64,000 nucleotides of DNA, taken from positions 1 to 64,000 of the forward strand of contig NZ_BMTT01000023.1 in NCBI RefSeq assembly GCF_014649815.1. The letters are read 5' to 3'. Under the pieces are notes generated by a model, which was given only the letters and a program-made list of their open reading frames with translations, was not told the DNA's origin and searched no databases. Positions 1 to 7,340 of this stretch are shown here, in pieces. Made by a program: the position numbers and the translations under genes. This DNA is from Streptomyces mutabilis (GTDB lineage: Bacteria > Actinomycetota > Actinomycetes > Streptomycetales > Streptomycetaceae). Every line of letters starts with the position of its first letter. The first letter of the stretch is position 1.

Positions 1-76
1 CAGCGGTCAATCTCGCCTCATTCCTACTCTGGGCAAGATCCGTTTGAAGACGGACCCTAGTAGAGAAAGTTGTAAC

Positions 77-454
77 TCAGTCTGCGCGGTGGGGCTTGAA
101 GCTTCGTGCGCATGCTGGGGGTTCGGCGTCCTGCCGGTGTGCGAGGGGCTGGAAGATCACTGGTCGGATCGTCCAGGTGATGCGGACGTCGGCATGGGTG
201 ATGGTCACCGTGCAGGGCTCTGAGCGCATCAAGGCTCTGCGGGTTTCGGCGCGCTCTTCGTACAGCCACGTCCACGCTTCGTCCGATGCGTCGGAGTCGA
301 GCGCCGGTGAGATGGTGCGGAGAGCGATGGCTACCCAGCGGTCTGCCTGGGGTGCCGAGTATGCGTCGAACGATGCCAGGCGCGCCGGCCCTCCCGTGCC
401 GGTGAGTTCCTCGGTCCAGCATTCGCACCAGTAGCCGCGGGTGGGCCCGTTCAT
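77..454 (-). CDS. AICE cargo protein of unknown function (125 aa)
   Basis: I do not recognise this protein. It has no clear signal peptide or membrane segment. It is Trp- and Cys-containing near the N-terminus (WCECW) and basic at the C-terminus. The ATG at 454 overlaps the stop of the upstream gene as ATGA, and a GGGAG sits about 8 nt ahead, so I prefer it to longer upstream starts. It is the last gene of a leftward group that begins with the ATPase-fold regulator, and tight overlap implies co-translation with the 115-aa protein before it. Function is unknown; the position suggests element cargo. Confidence 0.6.
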   Translation of the reverse strand: MNGPTRGYWCECWTEELTGTGGPARLASFDAYSAPQADRWVAIALRTISPALDSDASDEAWTWLYEERAETRRALMRSEPCTVTITHADVRITWTIRPVIFQPLAHRQDAEPPACARSFKPHRAD

Positions 455-798
455 GGGGTCGCTCCCGCCGGGTAGGCCAGCAGCACGTAGCGGGTGCTCT
501 CGTCGTAGAGGGTGAGTTGGTACCCCGTGCCACCAGTCAGGTAGGCGAGGGCTCGTTCGTGTTCGGCCTCGTCCGTCAGCCAGTGCAGGCCCGGTTGTGC
601 GTATACGGCGTCGAGCTGGTCGGTGATGTGCTGCGTGCGCTCGCGTAACCAGCGCAGTGCCAGGCGTGGGCTCGTGGCGTCGTGTGATCCCAAGGGGATG
701 GAACAGACCTCGTTCAACGGGTAGGCCGCGGCTCGGCATCGGTAGGGGAGGGGCCGGCTGCCTGTGCTCAGCGCTGCGGGAGGAGCGGACGTCAGCAC
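451..798 (-). CDS. AICE cargo protein of unknown function (115 aa)
   Basis: This is an unrecognised soluble protein. The GTG start at 798 is preceded by GGAGG with 6 nt spacing and lies inside the last codons of the upstream ATPase-fold gene, so the two are translationally coupled. The C-terminal half (LRERTQHITDQLDAVYAQPGL and onward) looks like a small mixed alpha/beta domain. Co-transcription with an anti-sigma-like ATP-binding protein hints at a regulatory partner role, but that is inference only. Confidence 0.6.
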   Translation of the reverse strand: MLTSAPPAALSTGSRPLPYRCRAAAYPLNEVCSIPLGSHDATSPRLALRWLRERTQHITDQLDAVYAQPGLHWLTDEAEHERALAYLTGGTGYQLTLYDESTRYVLLAYPAGATP

Positions 799-1223
799 GG
801 GTACCCTCCTGCCGGGCTGGCATCGGTGAAGAGTTCCGCGGTGACCGTGTGGCCGCCGTGGCTGCCGTGGACGACGACCCGGTGAGCGAGTGCGCTGACC
901 ATGCCCAGGCCCCGGCCGTGCTCCGCCTCCTGGTCCTGGTGCTCGACCTTCGGCGCCGTGCCGGTGCCTCCGTCGTCCGTGACGGACAGGGCGATCACCT
1001 GCGGGGAGACCGCCAGGGCCAGATGGAAGCTGCCGGATGTCTGGCCGCTGGCCGTGTGGAGGATCGCGTTCGCGCTCAGCTCGCTGACGATCAGCTCGGC
1101 GTCCTCGGCCAACGGCGAACCTCGCAGGATGTCGCGGGTCCAGCGGCGGGCCCTGCTGACCTCTTCCGGGAATCCTGGGCAACTGAGCCCCCAGACCCGG
1201 GCGCTACTCGTATACTCGTGCAT
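792..1223 (-). CDS. GHKL-fold ATP-binding regulator (anti-sigma/RsbW-like)
   Basis: This 143-aa protein is a free-standing HATPase_c_2 domain of the type Streptomyces uses as anti-sigma or serine-kinase regulators. The N box is visible (ELSANAILHT), as are a DDGG ATP-contact motif and a G2 box (HGRGLGMV). The ATG at 1223 has GAAGGA about 6 nt upstream; an in-frame ATG ten codons earlier lacks this. A palindrome-like copy of the element's operator (1214-1229) overlaps the start codon, so the GntR repressor may control it. It heads a three-gene leftward operon with overlapping junctions. The target is unknown. Confidence 0.8.
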   Translation of the reverse strand: MHEYTSSARVWGLSCPGFPEEVSRARRWTRDILRGSPLAEDAELIVSELSANAILHTASGQTSGSFHLALAVSPQVIALSVTDDGGTGTAPKVEHQDQEAEHGRGLGMVSALAHRVVVHGSHGGHTVTAELFTDASPAGGYPC

Positions 1224-1229
1224 ACAAGT
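1214..1229. promoter_or_regulatory. Candidate GntR/KorSA-like operator over the ATPase-fold gene start
   Basis: The sequence ACTCGT-GCAT-ACAAGT is a 6-4-6 imperfect palindrome of the same design as the sites at 2621 and 2695. A further ACTCGT lies just upstream at 1206, and a half site CTAGACGAGT at 1270-1279. It overlaps the ATG of the leftward operon. Binding is inferred from similarity to the other copies. Confidence 0.45.
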
Positions 1230-1269
1230 TCCTTCGTGCTGGTAGGCCGCCATGTGCAGCGGGTTCGGG

Positions 1270-1701
1270 CTAGACGAGTTTCACGCCGTCGTGGGCGCGG
1301 ACGGCCGGCGGGGACGCCGCGTCGAGTGCGTCAAGCACACGGATCGCGTACGCCTCGTCGGCGAGTTCGATGACTTCTTCGCGGGTGGCCCAGCGCAGTG
1401 CGTGGGTCTCGTCCCCCGTGGTGGGAGTACCGTCGGCCGCCTGGCAGCGGAAGACGAGGGAGACGATCAGGCCCGTCATGTTCTTGTAGACGCCGGTCAG
1501 GATCGCGGGCAGCTCGATTTTGATGCCGGTCTCTTCGAGGACTTCACGCTGGAGGGCTTCGGGGATGGTTTCCTCGCGTTCGAGGACTCCGCCCGGGGGT
1601 TCCCAGTGACCGTTGTCGCGGCGCTTGATCAGGAGGGCCCGGCCTTGGTCATCGACGATGACCCCGGCGACGCTCACGGAGTGCGGGCGTTCTGTGCTCA
1701 C
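1270..1701 (-). CDS. Nudix hydrolase, candidate Pif-type transfer-immunity factor
   Basis: This is a 143-aa protein with a complete Nudix box, GX5EX7REVLEETGI, near residue 40, which would coordinate Mg2+ to hydrolyse a nucleoside-diphosphate-linked substrate. In pSAM2 the gene next to the KorSA repressor, pif, encodes a Nudix-motif protein that blocks redundant transfer between donor cells. Here the Nudix gene lies directly divergent from a KorSA-like GntR gene in a pSAM2-like element, so a Pif role is a reasonable inference. The GTG at 1701 is chosen because the conserved fold begins right after it; an earlier in-frame GTG at 1758 is possible. It could equally be a housekeeping-type Nudix enzyme carried as cargo. 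Confidence 0.75.
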   Translation of the reverse strand: MSTERPHSVSVAGVIVDDQGRALLIKRRDNGHWEPPGGVLEREETIPEALQREVLEETGIKIELPAILTGVYKNMTGLIVSLVFRCQAADGTPTTGDETHALRWATREEVIELADEAYAIRVLDALDAASPPAVRAHDGVKLV

Positions 1702-1756
1702 GTTCCTCGGCCCTCTCGGCTGACTAGGCTCTCCACCGTAGCAACAAGACTCGCCC

Positions 1757-1772
1757 ACTCGTCTAGATACCT
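1757..1772. promoter_or_regulatory. Candidate operator in the Nudix/gntR divergent promoter
   Basis: ACTCGTCTAGATACCT shares a perfect left half and the CTAG centre with the other element operators; the right half is degenerate. It sits 13 nt before the repressor ATG, overlapping its likely -10 region (TAGATA), as expected for autoregulation. Confidence 0.5.
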
Positions 1773-1784
1773 AAAGGAGTACGC

Positions 1785-2570
1785 ATGGCGTCTCTACCTA
1801 GCATCCTCGGCGGCCTCGACCCGACCAGTGATCGTGCGGTCTTCCGGCAGATTGCCGACCAGCTGCGCGAGGCCATCGACCGTGGGCGATTCAAGGAGGG
1901 GGAGAAGCTGCCCTCCGAGGCTGAGCTAGTCGAGCACTATGGGGTTTCCCGGATGACGGTTCGGAACTCCTTCTCCATCCTCCAGGGCGAGGGCCTGGTG
2001 CACGCCGAGCACGGCCGGGGCGTCTTCGTCCGGCCCCGGCCTCCGGTGCGCCGCCTCGCCTCCGACCGGTTCGCCCGGCGCCACCGCGAGCAAGGGAAGT
2101 CCGCGTTCATCGTGGAGGCCGACGCCGCCGGCAGTCACCCGACCGTGGACAGCCTGGAGGTGAAGGAGGAGAAGGCCAGCCAGGACATCTCCACCCGGCT
2201 TGGGTCCGTGCGGCGCGTGCTCGCTCGGCGTCGCCGGTACCTGCTCGACGGCCGGCCGGTCGAGTTCGCCACGTCTTATCTCCCGCTCGACATCGCCCGC
2301 GGTACGCAGATTGCCGAGCCCAACCCGGGCCCCGGTGGCATCTACGCCCGCCTCGAGGAAATGGGCCACCAGCTCGACCACTTCGAGGAGGAGATCCGGG
2401 CCCGGATGCCTTCGCCGTCCGAGGTGAAGACGCTGCAACTGGCCTCCGGTGTGCCGGTGATCCATCTGATTCGTACCGCCTTCGACACGGCGGGGCGGGC
2501 CGTGGAGGTCTGCGACACGGTGATGGCGGCCGACGCGTACGTCCTCTCCTACCAGCTTCCGGCGACCTGA
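1785..2570 (+). CDS. GntR-family (HutC/UTRA) repressor, KorSA-like
   Basis: This 261-aa protein has an N-terminal winged helix-turn-helix (residues ~15-85; the PSEAELVEHYGVSRMTVRNS helix pair is typical) and a C-terminal UTRA ligand-binding domain. It is the presumed master repressor of the element, equivalent to KorSA of pSAM2, which keeps replication and transfer genes silent while integrated. An AAAGGAG lies 5 nt before the ATG. Palindromes of the ACTCGT-N4-ACGAGT type flank it and recur before the transfer genes. The UTRA effector is unknown. Confidence 0.88.
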   Translation: MASLPSILGGLDPTSDRAVFRQIADQLREAIDRGRFKEGEKLPSEAELVEHYGVSRMTVRNSFSILQGEGLVHAEHGRGVFVRPRPPVRRLASDRFARRHREQGKSAFIVEADAAGSHPTVDSLEVKEEKASQDISTRLGSVRRVLARRRRYLLDGRPVEFATSYLPLDIARGTQIAEPNPGPGGIYARLEEMGHQLDHFEEEIRARMPSPSEVKTLQLASGVPVIHLIRTAFDTAGRAVEVCDTVMAADAYVLSYQLPAT

Positions 2571-2620
2571 TCGGCGGTGCGCGAGGCCACCTCTCCGGAC
2601 TCGTACACACCGACACGCAT

Positions 2621-2636
2621 ACTCGTATAGACGAGT
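2621..2636. promoter_or_regulatory. Perfect-arm operator ACTCGT-ATAG-ACGAGT
   Basis: Both 6-nt arms are perfect inverted repeats around a 4-nt centre. It lies between the repressor gene and the transfer operon, about 60 nt upstream of a second copy at 2695-2710. The paired arrangement suggests cooperative repression of the SCO3933-family/tra promoter. Confidence 0.6.
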
Positions 2637-2694
2637 GGGCAAGTTGTGTGGCAAGGTGATCCTGTTCCCGGCGTCGCCGGGTTTGAAGGATGCA

Positions 2695-2710
2695 TCTTGT
2701 CTAGACGAGT
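2695..2710. promoter_or_regulatory. Operator TCTTGT-CTAG-ACGAGT before the transfer operon
   Basis: This near-perfect palindrome is centred on CTAG, with symmetrical AT/AGAT flanks that extend it. It ends 15 nt before the TTG start of the first transfer-operon gene, so bound repressor would block transcription or translation initiation. Confidence 0.6.
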
Positions 2711-2725
2711 AGATGGGAAGAAGCC

Positions 2726-3082
2726 TTGCGCACCATCCGTGTGGAGACCTCAGCCGCGACGATCCTGCTGACCGAGGCGCCCGAGCCCAAGGTCCGCGAC
2801 CGGCAGTCGGGCGAGATCGCGAAGGACGCCGTCAGCGGTGAGGCGCTGATGACGATCGGCGTCGTGTACATCGAAGAGGGGGAGTCGTCCCTGATCAAGG
2901 TGACCGTTCCGGAGAGCGGGGTGTCGGAAGGGCTCGCCCTCGGTGCCCCGGTCTCGCTGCCGGGCCTGGTCGCCCGGCCGTGGGAGAGCGTGTTCAACGG
3001 CCAGCAGCGCCACGGCATCGCTTTCCGGGCCGCCGCCGTCACTCCGGCCGCCTTCCCGGCCGCCATGGGGGCCACGGCCTGA
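2726..3082 (+). CDS. SCO3933-family plasmid/AICE regulatory protein
   Basis: This 118-aa beta-rich protein is of the type found immediately upstream of the tra gene in many Streptomyces integrative elements (named after SCO3933 of S. coelicolor). No catalytic motif is visible. It starts at TTG behind GGGAAGAAG and directly follows the strongest operator copies, so it is the first gene of the repressed transfer operon. Its stop overlaps the ATG of the translocase gene (TGATG), indicating coupled translation. The biochemical role is not established; regulation or DNA binding is inferred from family naming. Confidence 0.7.
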   Translation: MRTIRVETSAATILLTEAPEPKVRDRQSGEIAKDAVSGEALMTIGVVYIEEGESSLIKVTVPESGVSEGLALGAPVSLPGLVARPWESVFNGQQRHGIAFRAAAVTPAAFPAAMGATA

Positions 3083-4461
3083 TGACCGATCTGGCAACGC
3101 TTCTGGAGGTGGGTGGTCCCGTCGCCGCGCTCGGCGGTGGGGCCGCCTACGCCCGGGCGCGACACCCCGGCGTCTACTGGTCCACGCTCGGCTTACCGGT
3201 GTCCACGGTCCGGCTGCTCAGCTCCTACGGCTCCGTCATGGAAGCGTGCGGGCTGACCGTGGCCCCCTCCCGGCTGCGGGTCTTGGCGGTCAAGGCCACC
3301 ACTCGCCGTGAGGTCCGGCCCGTACCGCCGCGCCGGGGGATCATCCGGCCGACCACGACGGGGCTGCGGGTCCGCCTGCGGCTCGCCCCGGGGCAGGAAC
3401 CCGCCGACGTGGCCACCTCCGCCGAACGGCTGCGGCACGCCTGGGGCGTCCACGCCGTCTACGTGACCACGATCAAGCCGGGCCTGGTCGAACTGCGGCT
3501 CGTCGGCTTCGACGTGCTGCGGCAGGTGCGTATGCCGCGCAAACTTCGCCCGGACCTGCTCCGGGTGCCGGTCGCGCTGCGCGAGGACGCCACTCCGTTC
3601 GTACGCGACTACCGCACCGTTCCGCACCAACTCACCCTCGGCGCCACGCTGTCCGGCAAGTCCATGTACCTGCGGCACCTCGTCGCCGGCCTCGCCCGTC
3701 AGCCCGTCGCCCTCGTCGGCATCGACTGCAAGCGGGGCGTGGAACTGGCGCCCTTCGCCCCGCGCCTGTCGGCGCTCGCCACCGACCCGGAGCAGGCCGC
3801 CGAGCTGCTGCCCGTGCTGATCAAGGAGATGGAGGACCGGTACGACCTGATTAAGACCCGGCAGGGCATCGCGCCGAACACGCCGGACGAGGAGATCACC
3901 TCCGACATCTGGGGTCTGCCCGAGCACGAACGCCCGGTGCCCGTCGTGCTGTTCGTCGACGAGGTGGCCGAACTGTTCCTGGTCGCCACGAAGAAGGACG
4001 AGGAACGCCGGGACGAGATGGTCACCCAGCTCATCCGGCTCGCCCAGCTCGGCCGGGCCGCTGGCATCTACCTGGAGGTCTGCGGTCAGCGCTTCGGCGC
4101 TGAGCTGGGCAAGGGCGCGACCATGCTGCGGGCCCAGTTGACCGGCCGTGTCTGCCACCGCGTCAACGATGAAGCCTCCGCCAAGATGGCACTCGGCGAC
4201 ATCGCCCCCGAGGCGGTCTCCGCAGCCTGCGCCATCGCCCCCGAACGGCCCGGCCTCGCCGTGGCCGGTGACACCTCCGGCGGCTGGTCCCGCATCCGCA
4301 CGCCGTACCTCTCCCTCGGCGAAGCCGCCGAGACCTGCCGCGAGTCGGCCCACCTTGTCCCCGACCTGCCCGCGCTCAAGCCCTTCCGGCCCGGCGTCCC
4401 CGTACGGCCGCCCGTTGAGATGCCGGGCCCGGTGGTGCGGCCCCGCCCGGTGACCGACTGA
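3082..4461 (+). CDS. FtsK/SpoIIIE-like conjugal DNA translocase (Tra)
   Basis: This 459-aa ATPase is the main transfer protein of mycelial Streptomyces conjugation, which moves double-stranded DNA between hyphae without a relaxase. A Walker A (GATLSGKS, near residue 195) and a Walker B (VVLFVDEVAEL, near residue 295) are visible, followed by an arginine-rich motor region (LAQLGRAAGIYLEVCGQR). The Walker A carries Leu where many homologues have Gly. The N-terminus is short and only weakly hydrophobic. The ATG overlaps the previous stop. The Spd genes follow in the same direction, as in pSAM2-type elements. I saw no obvious clt-type 8-bp repeats nearby. Confidence 0.9.
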   Translation: MTDLATLLEVGGPVAALGGGAAYARARHPGVYWSTLGLPVSTVRLLSSYGSVMEACGLTVAPSRLRVLAVKATTRREVRPVPPRRGIIRPTTTGLRVRLRLAPGQEPADVATSAERLRHAWGVHAVYVTTIKPGLVELRLVGFDVLRQVRMPRKLRPDLLRVPVALREDATPFVRDYRTVPHQLTLGATLSGKSMYLRHLVAGLARQPVALVGIDCKRGVELAPFAPRLSALATDPEQAAELLPVLIKEMEDRYDLIKTRQGIAPNTPDEEITSDIWGLPEHERPVPVVLFVDEVAELFLVATKKDEERRDEMVTQLIRLAQLGRAAGIYLEVCGQRFGAELGKGATMLRAQLTGRVCHRVNDEASAKMALGDIAPEAVSAACAIAPERPGLAVAGDTSGGWSRIRTPYLSLGEAAETCRESAHLVPDLPALKPFRPGVPVRPPVEMPGPVVRPRPVTD

Positions 4462-4549
4462 CCCGCGCCCGCGCTCATCCCCGGTCGGCGTGACCGTCTC
4501 ACGCTATGTCCCTACCCCTCCCATGCCCGAACCCGGAAGGAGCCGCAGC

Positions 4550-5206
4550 ATGCGCGCCCACCTGGCCCGCGTCGACGCGGTACTCGTCCAAGCGGTCATC
4601 GCCGCCGCGCTGTCCTTCGCCCACCTGCACGACGTCGCCTCGGCGGCCGGACAGGACGGGTGGAAGGCGTGGGCCTATCCCGTCTCGGTCGACCTGCTGC
4701 TCGTCGCCGCCTGGCGCCGACTGCGGTCCGGCGACGCGAAAGCGGCCGGGTGGTGCTGGTTCCTGATCGCCCTCGCCGCGTCCCTGGGCGCCAACGTCGC
4801 CACCGCCGGACTGCTCGACCTGGACCACGTGCCGGCCTGGCTCCGCATCCTCGTCGCGGGCTGGCCCGCGGTGGCCTTCCTCGGCGGAACCCTCCTCGTC
4901 CACTCGTCACCGACCACGCACGACGAGACCAGTGACGCCGTGGGCCAGGAGGTGCCCGAGGACATCGAGGACCAGGAGGACGCGCCCGATCCCGCACCGG
5001 AACCCCCGGTGCCTCCGGCAGTCGAGCCGGTACCGACTCCGGCCCCGGCCCCGCCGGTCGCCGTCCCGGCCGCCCTGGTCGAGCACGCCCGCAAAGTCGC
5101 CGCCGAGCACCACGCCCGCACCGGAACGGCCATCGACACCCCGACCCTGCGCGCCCGCCTCGGCGTCCCGCCCCCCATGGCCGACGCCATCGCCGCCCAG
5201 CTCTGA
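4550..5206 (+). CDS. DUF2637-type membrane spread protein (SpdB-like)
   Basis: This 218-aa protein has four predicted membrane helices in its first ~125 residues, followed by an acidic, Pro-rich linker and a small C-terminal helical domain (from RKVAAEHHARTG) that resembles a helix-turn-helix. Members of this family lie behind tra in Streptomyces plasmids and AICEs and are thought to aid intramycelial spreading of the transferred element. The ATG at 4550 has GGAAGGAG 7 nt upstream; the in-frame upstream start lacks this. Confidence 0.8.
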   Translation: MRAHLARVDAVLVQAVIAAALSFAHLHDVASAAGQDGWKAWAYPVSVDLLLVAAWRRLRSGDAKAAGWCWFLIALAASLGANVATAGLLDLDHVPAWLRILVAGWPAVAFLGGTLLVHSSPTTHDETSDAVGQEVPEDIEDQEDAPDPAPEPPVPPAVEPVPTPAPAPPVAVPAALVEHARKVAAEHHARTGTAIDTPTLRARLGVPPPMADAIAAQL

Positions 5207-5218
5207 AAGGAGACCCAC

Positions 5219-5410
5219 GTGAGCGCTAACCGTCGCTTCCGCTCCGTCACCCGCATCGGCCCCGTCCAGGTCGGCACGTCCTACGACGGCCGCGGCCGGG
5301 AGAAGCACACCGCCGTCTGCACGGCCCCGCGCTGCGGCTTCTCCGCCGACTACGACAGCCGCGCCGCCGCCGAACTGGCCGCCCGTACCCACCGCTGCCC
5401 CGTCCGATGA
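5219..5410 (+). CDS. Small Cys/His mobile-element transfer protein (63 aa)
   Basis: This small basic protein of the kind annotated as mobile element transfer protein in Streptomyces AICEs has a CX4C...HX1C arrangement (CTAPRC and THRC) that could form a zinc-binding knuckle. GTG start behind AAAGGAG, 12 nt after the SpdB-like gene, indicates the same operon. The precise function is unknown; a role in transfer or spread is inferred from context. Confidence 0.7.
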   Translation: MSANRRFRSVTRIGPVQVGTSYDGRGREKHTAVCTAPRCGFSADYDSRAAAELAARTHRCPVR

Positions 5411-5425
5411 AAGGACCCGCACACC

Positions 5426-5620
5426 GTGACCGTCAGCCTGCCGCTCGTCGTCCTCCTCGGCTTCTTCGCCTGGGGAGCGGTCAAGTTCCTCGGCGTCCGC
5501 ACGTGGATCGTCGTCCTGATCGCCCTCTTCGGCTTCTGGCTCTCGGACACCTTCCTGGCCCCCGCCATCGAGTCCGGCACGCGCTCCGGCGTGGACATCG
5601 TCAATGGCTCACATAACTAG
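5426..5620 (+). CDS. Small membrane Spd-type protein (64 aa)
   Basis: Two closely spaced hydrophobic segments (residues ~4-24 and ~27-45) with almost no soluble part suggest a hairpin in the membrane. GTG start with GAAAGGA upstream; it follows the previous gene by 15 nt. It is probably one of the small spread proteins of the transfer operon. There is no enzymatic motif. Its last codons run into the operator half-site at 5617-5626. Confidence 0.65.
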   Translation: MTVSLPLVVLLGFFAWGAVKFLGVRTWIVVLIALFGFWLSDTFLAPAIESGTRSGVDIVNGSHN

Positions 5621-5626
5621 ACGAGT
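5611..5626. promoter_or_regulatory. Internal operator half-site ACATAA-CTAG-ACGAGT
   Basis: The right arm, CTAG centre and AGAT flank are identical to the 2695 site, while the left arm is degenerate. It lies 20 nt before the GTG of the SpdD-like gene and suggests a second, separately repressed promoter for spdD and perhaps repSA-xis-int. Confidence 0.45.
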
Positions 5627-5645
5627 AGATAAGGAGAGCTCCGCC

Positions 5646-5891
5646 GTGTTCCTGCCCAAGTACCCCGACAGCCCGACGCCGCCGCCCGCGCACCCCCACA
5701 CCGTGGCCGACCAGATGCCCGCTCGGCGGCCGGCTCCTCAGATCTCCGTCAGCACCGGAGCGGTCGCGGCCGCCCTCGTCGGCGGCGTCGTGCTGACCGC
5801 GCTCCTGGCCGCCGTCGCCGTCACGGCCGTCTCCGTGGCCGTCGCCGCCGTGGTCCTGCGCTCGCTGCTGCGCGACCAGCACCGCCGCTGA
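5646..5891 (+). CDS. SpdD-like membrane protein
   Basis: This 81-aa protein begins with the FLPKYPDSP motif typical of SpdD-like proteins, then a Pro-rich stretch and one or two very hydrophobic Val/Ala segments (residues ~40-70). SpdD proteins accompany tra genes and contribute to pock formation/spread. The GTG at 5646 is chosen because AAGGAG lies 9 nt upstream; an in-frame ATG at 5604 would overlap the previous gene and has no ribosome site. Confidence 0.75.
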   Translation: MFLPKYPDSPTPPPAHPHTVADQMPARRPAPQISVSTGAVAAALVGGVVLTALLAAVAVTAVSVAVAAVVLRSLLRDQHRR

Positions 5892-5900
5892 CGCACCGGA

Positions 5901-5946
5901 CCCCCGGGGCGGCCTCGATACCGCCAAGCATCCGCCGCCCCGGGGG
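5901..5946 (+). terminator. GC-rich hairpin between spdD and repSA
   Basis: Thirteen-base perfect inverted repeats (CCCCCGGGGCGGC and its complement) are separated by 20 nt, starting 9 nt after the spdD stop. There is no U-run. Most likely a terminator or attenuator separating transfer from replication genes; a replication-related structure is an alternative. Confidence 0.6.
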
Positions 5947-5981
5947 CCGTCCCCCTCCAGCCGAACCAGAAGGAGAAAGCC

Positions 5982-7340
5982 ATCATCACCCGCGCCACTC
6001 CGCCTCCGCTCCGCGAACTCGGCGAACTGGCCGCCCTCGGCACCATGCCCGCACTCCTGCGCCAGCTCGCCGGCCTCGGAGGCTGCACGCACCCGATCCG
6101 CCTCGACGGCCACCGCACCGAGTACACCGTCGACACCCGCACCGGCGAGATCGGCAACGTCCTCCACCACCTCGTCTCCTCCAGCCTCCCGGCCGGTCAC
6201 CTCCTGGTCCGCTGCAACAACCGCCGCATCACCCGGTGCGCGGCCTGCGCCGAGGTGTACCGCCGCGACACCTTTCACCTGATCACCTCCGGCCTGCGCG
6301 GCGGCAAGGGCGTCCCTGAACGTGTCGCCGCCCACCCGCGCGTCTTCGCCACCTTCACCCCACCCGGCTTCGGCCCGGTCCACAACCGCCCCACCGGCCC
6401 GGCCGGGTCGGTCCGCCGCTGCCGCTGCGGCGCGCTCCACGACCAGGACGACCCCGCCCTCGGCACCCCGCTCGACCCGGACACCTACGACTACGAAGCG
6501 GCCGTCCTCTGGAACGCGCACGCCGGTCCGTTGTGGCGGCGCTTCTCGATCTACCTGCGCCGGGAAGTCGCCAAGCGCGCCGGCCTCACGCAACGGGCCT
6601 TCCGCGAGTACGCCCGGGTGTCTTTCGCCAAGGTCGCCGAGTACCAGAAGCGCGGGGCCGTCCACTTCCACGCCGTCATCCGCCTCGACGGCCCCGAGGG
6701 TGGCGACACCCCGCCTCCCGCCTGGGCCACCGCCGAGCTGTTGACCGACGCCATCCGGGCCGCCGCCACCGCCGCCCGTGTGGACGGTCCGGTCGTCGAT
6801 GGCCGCGCCCACACCTTCGCCTTCGGCCGCCAGCTCGACGTCCGCACCATCCGCTCGGCCGACTTCGACGGCGGTCAGGAGCTGACCGAGCGGGCCGTCG
6901 CCGCGTACATCGCCAAGTACGCCACCAAGGGCGCCGAGACGGCGACGGGAGCTCTGGACCGGCCGCTGAGGTTCCTCGCGGAACTCGCCCAGCTCGACAT
7001 CAGCGACCACGCCCGTCGGCTTATCCGCACCGCCTGGACCCTCGGCGCGCGTAAAGACCTCGAACACCTCCGCCTGCGGGCCTGGGCCCACATGCTCGGC
7101 TTCCGCGGCCACTTCTCCACCAAGTCCCGCCGCTACTCCACCACCCTCGGCGCCCTCCGCGACGCCCGCGCCGAATGGCGCCGCGCCCAGGCCTTGGAAG
7201 CGGCCGAGACCGACCCGGACACGACCCTCGTCCTCGCGCACTGGGTCTACGCCGGAACCGGCCTCACCGACGCCGAAGCCTGGCTCGCCGAAACCCTCGA
7301 ACCCGCCCCCGGAACGGAAGGAGAACCCACTCATGGGTAG
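5982..7340 (+). CDS. repSA: RepSA-type rolling-circle replication initiator
   Basis: A plasmid-type initiator, 452 aa if started at the ATC at 5982 (431 aa from the first ATG at 6045). Visible features are two CXXC pairs (TRCAACAEV and RCRCGAL) and an HFHAVIRLDG motif with the metal-binding histidines. A YIAKYATKGAE motif supplies the likely nicking tyrosine, as in pC194-group Rep proteins and RepSA of pSAM2. The AAGGAG at 5970-5975 is correctly spaced for ATC at 5982, and the sequence between ATC and the ATG reads as normal coding DNA, so a rare ATC start (or a damaged ATG) is likely. The gene overlaps xis by 8 nt. The product would replicate the excised element before transfer. Confidence 0.85.
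   Translation: MITRATPPPLRELGELAALGTMPALLRQLAGLGGCTHPIRLDGHRTEYTVDTRTGEIGNVLHHLVSSSLPAGHLLVRCNNRRITRCAACAEVYRRDTFHLITSGLRGGKGVPERVAAHPRVFATFTPPGFGPVHNRPTGPAGSVRRCRCGALHDQDDPALGTPLDPDTYDYEAAVLWNAHAGPLWRRFSIYLRREVAKRAGLTQRAFREYARVSFAKVAEYQKRGAVHFHAVIRLDGPEGGDTPPPAWATAELLTDAIRAAATAARVDGPVVDGRAHTFAFGRQLDVRTIRSADFDGGQELTERAVAAYIAKYATKGAETATGALDRPLRFLAELAQLDISDHARRLIRTAWTLGARKDLEHLRLRAWAHMLGFRGHFSTKSRRYSTTLGALRDARAEWRRAQALEAAETDPDTTLVLAHWVYAGTGLTDAEAWLAETLEPAPGTEGEPTHG

Noticed and set aside
5601-7334. Very long open frame antisense to repSA encoding a Gly/Glu/Val-rich protein
   Set aside because: Antisense shadow of a high-GC gene; low-complexity composition, while the plus strand carries clear Rep motifs.
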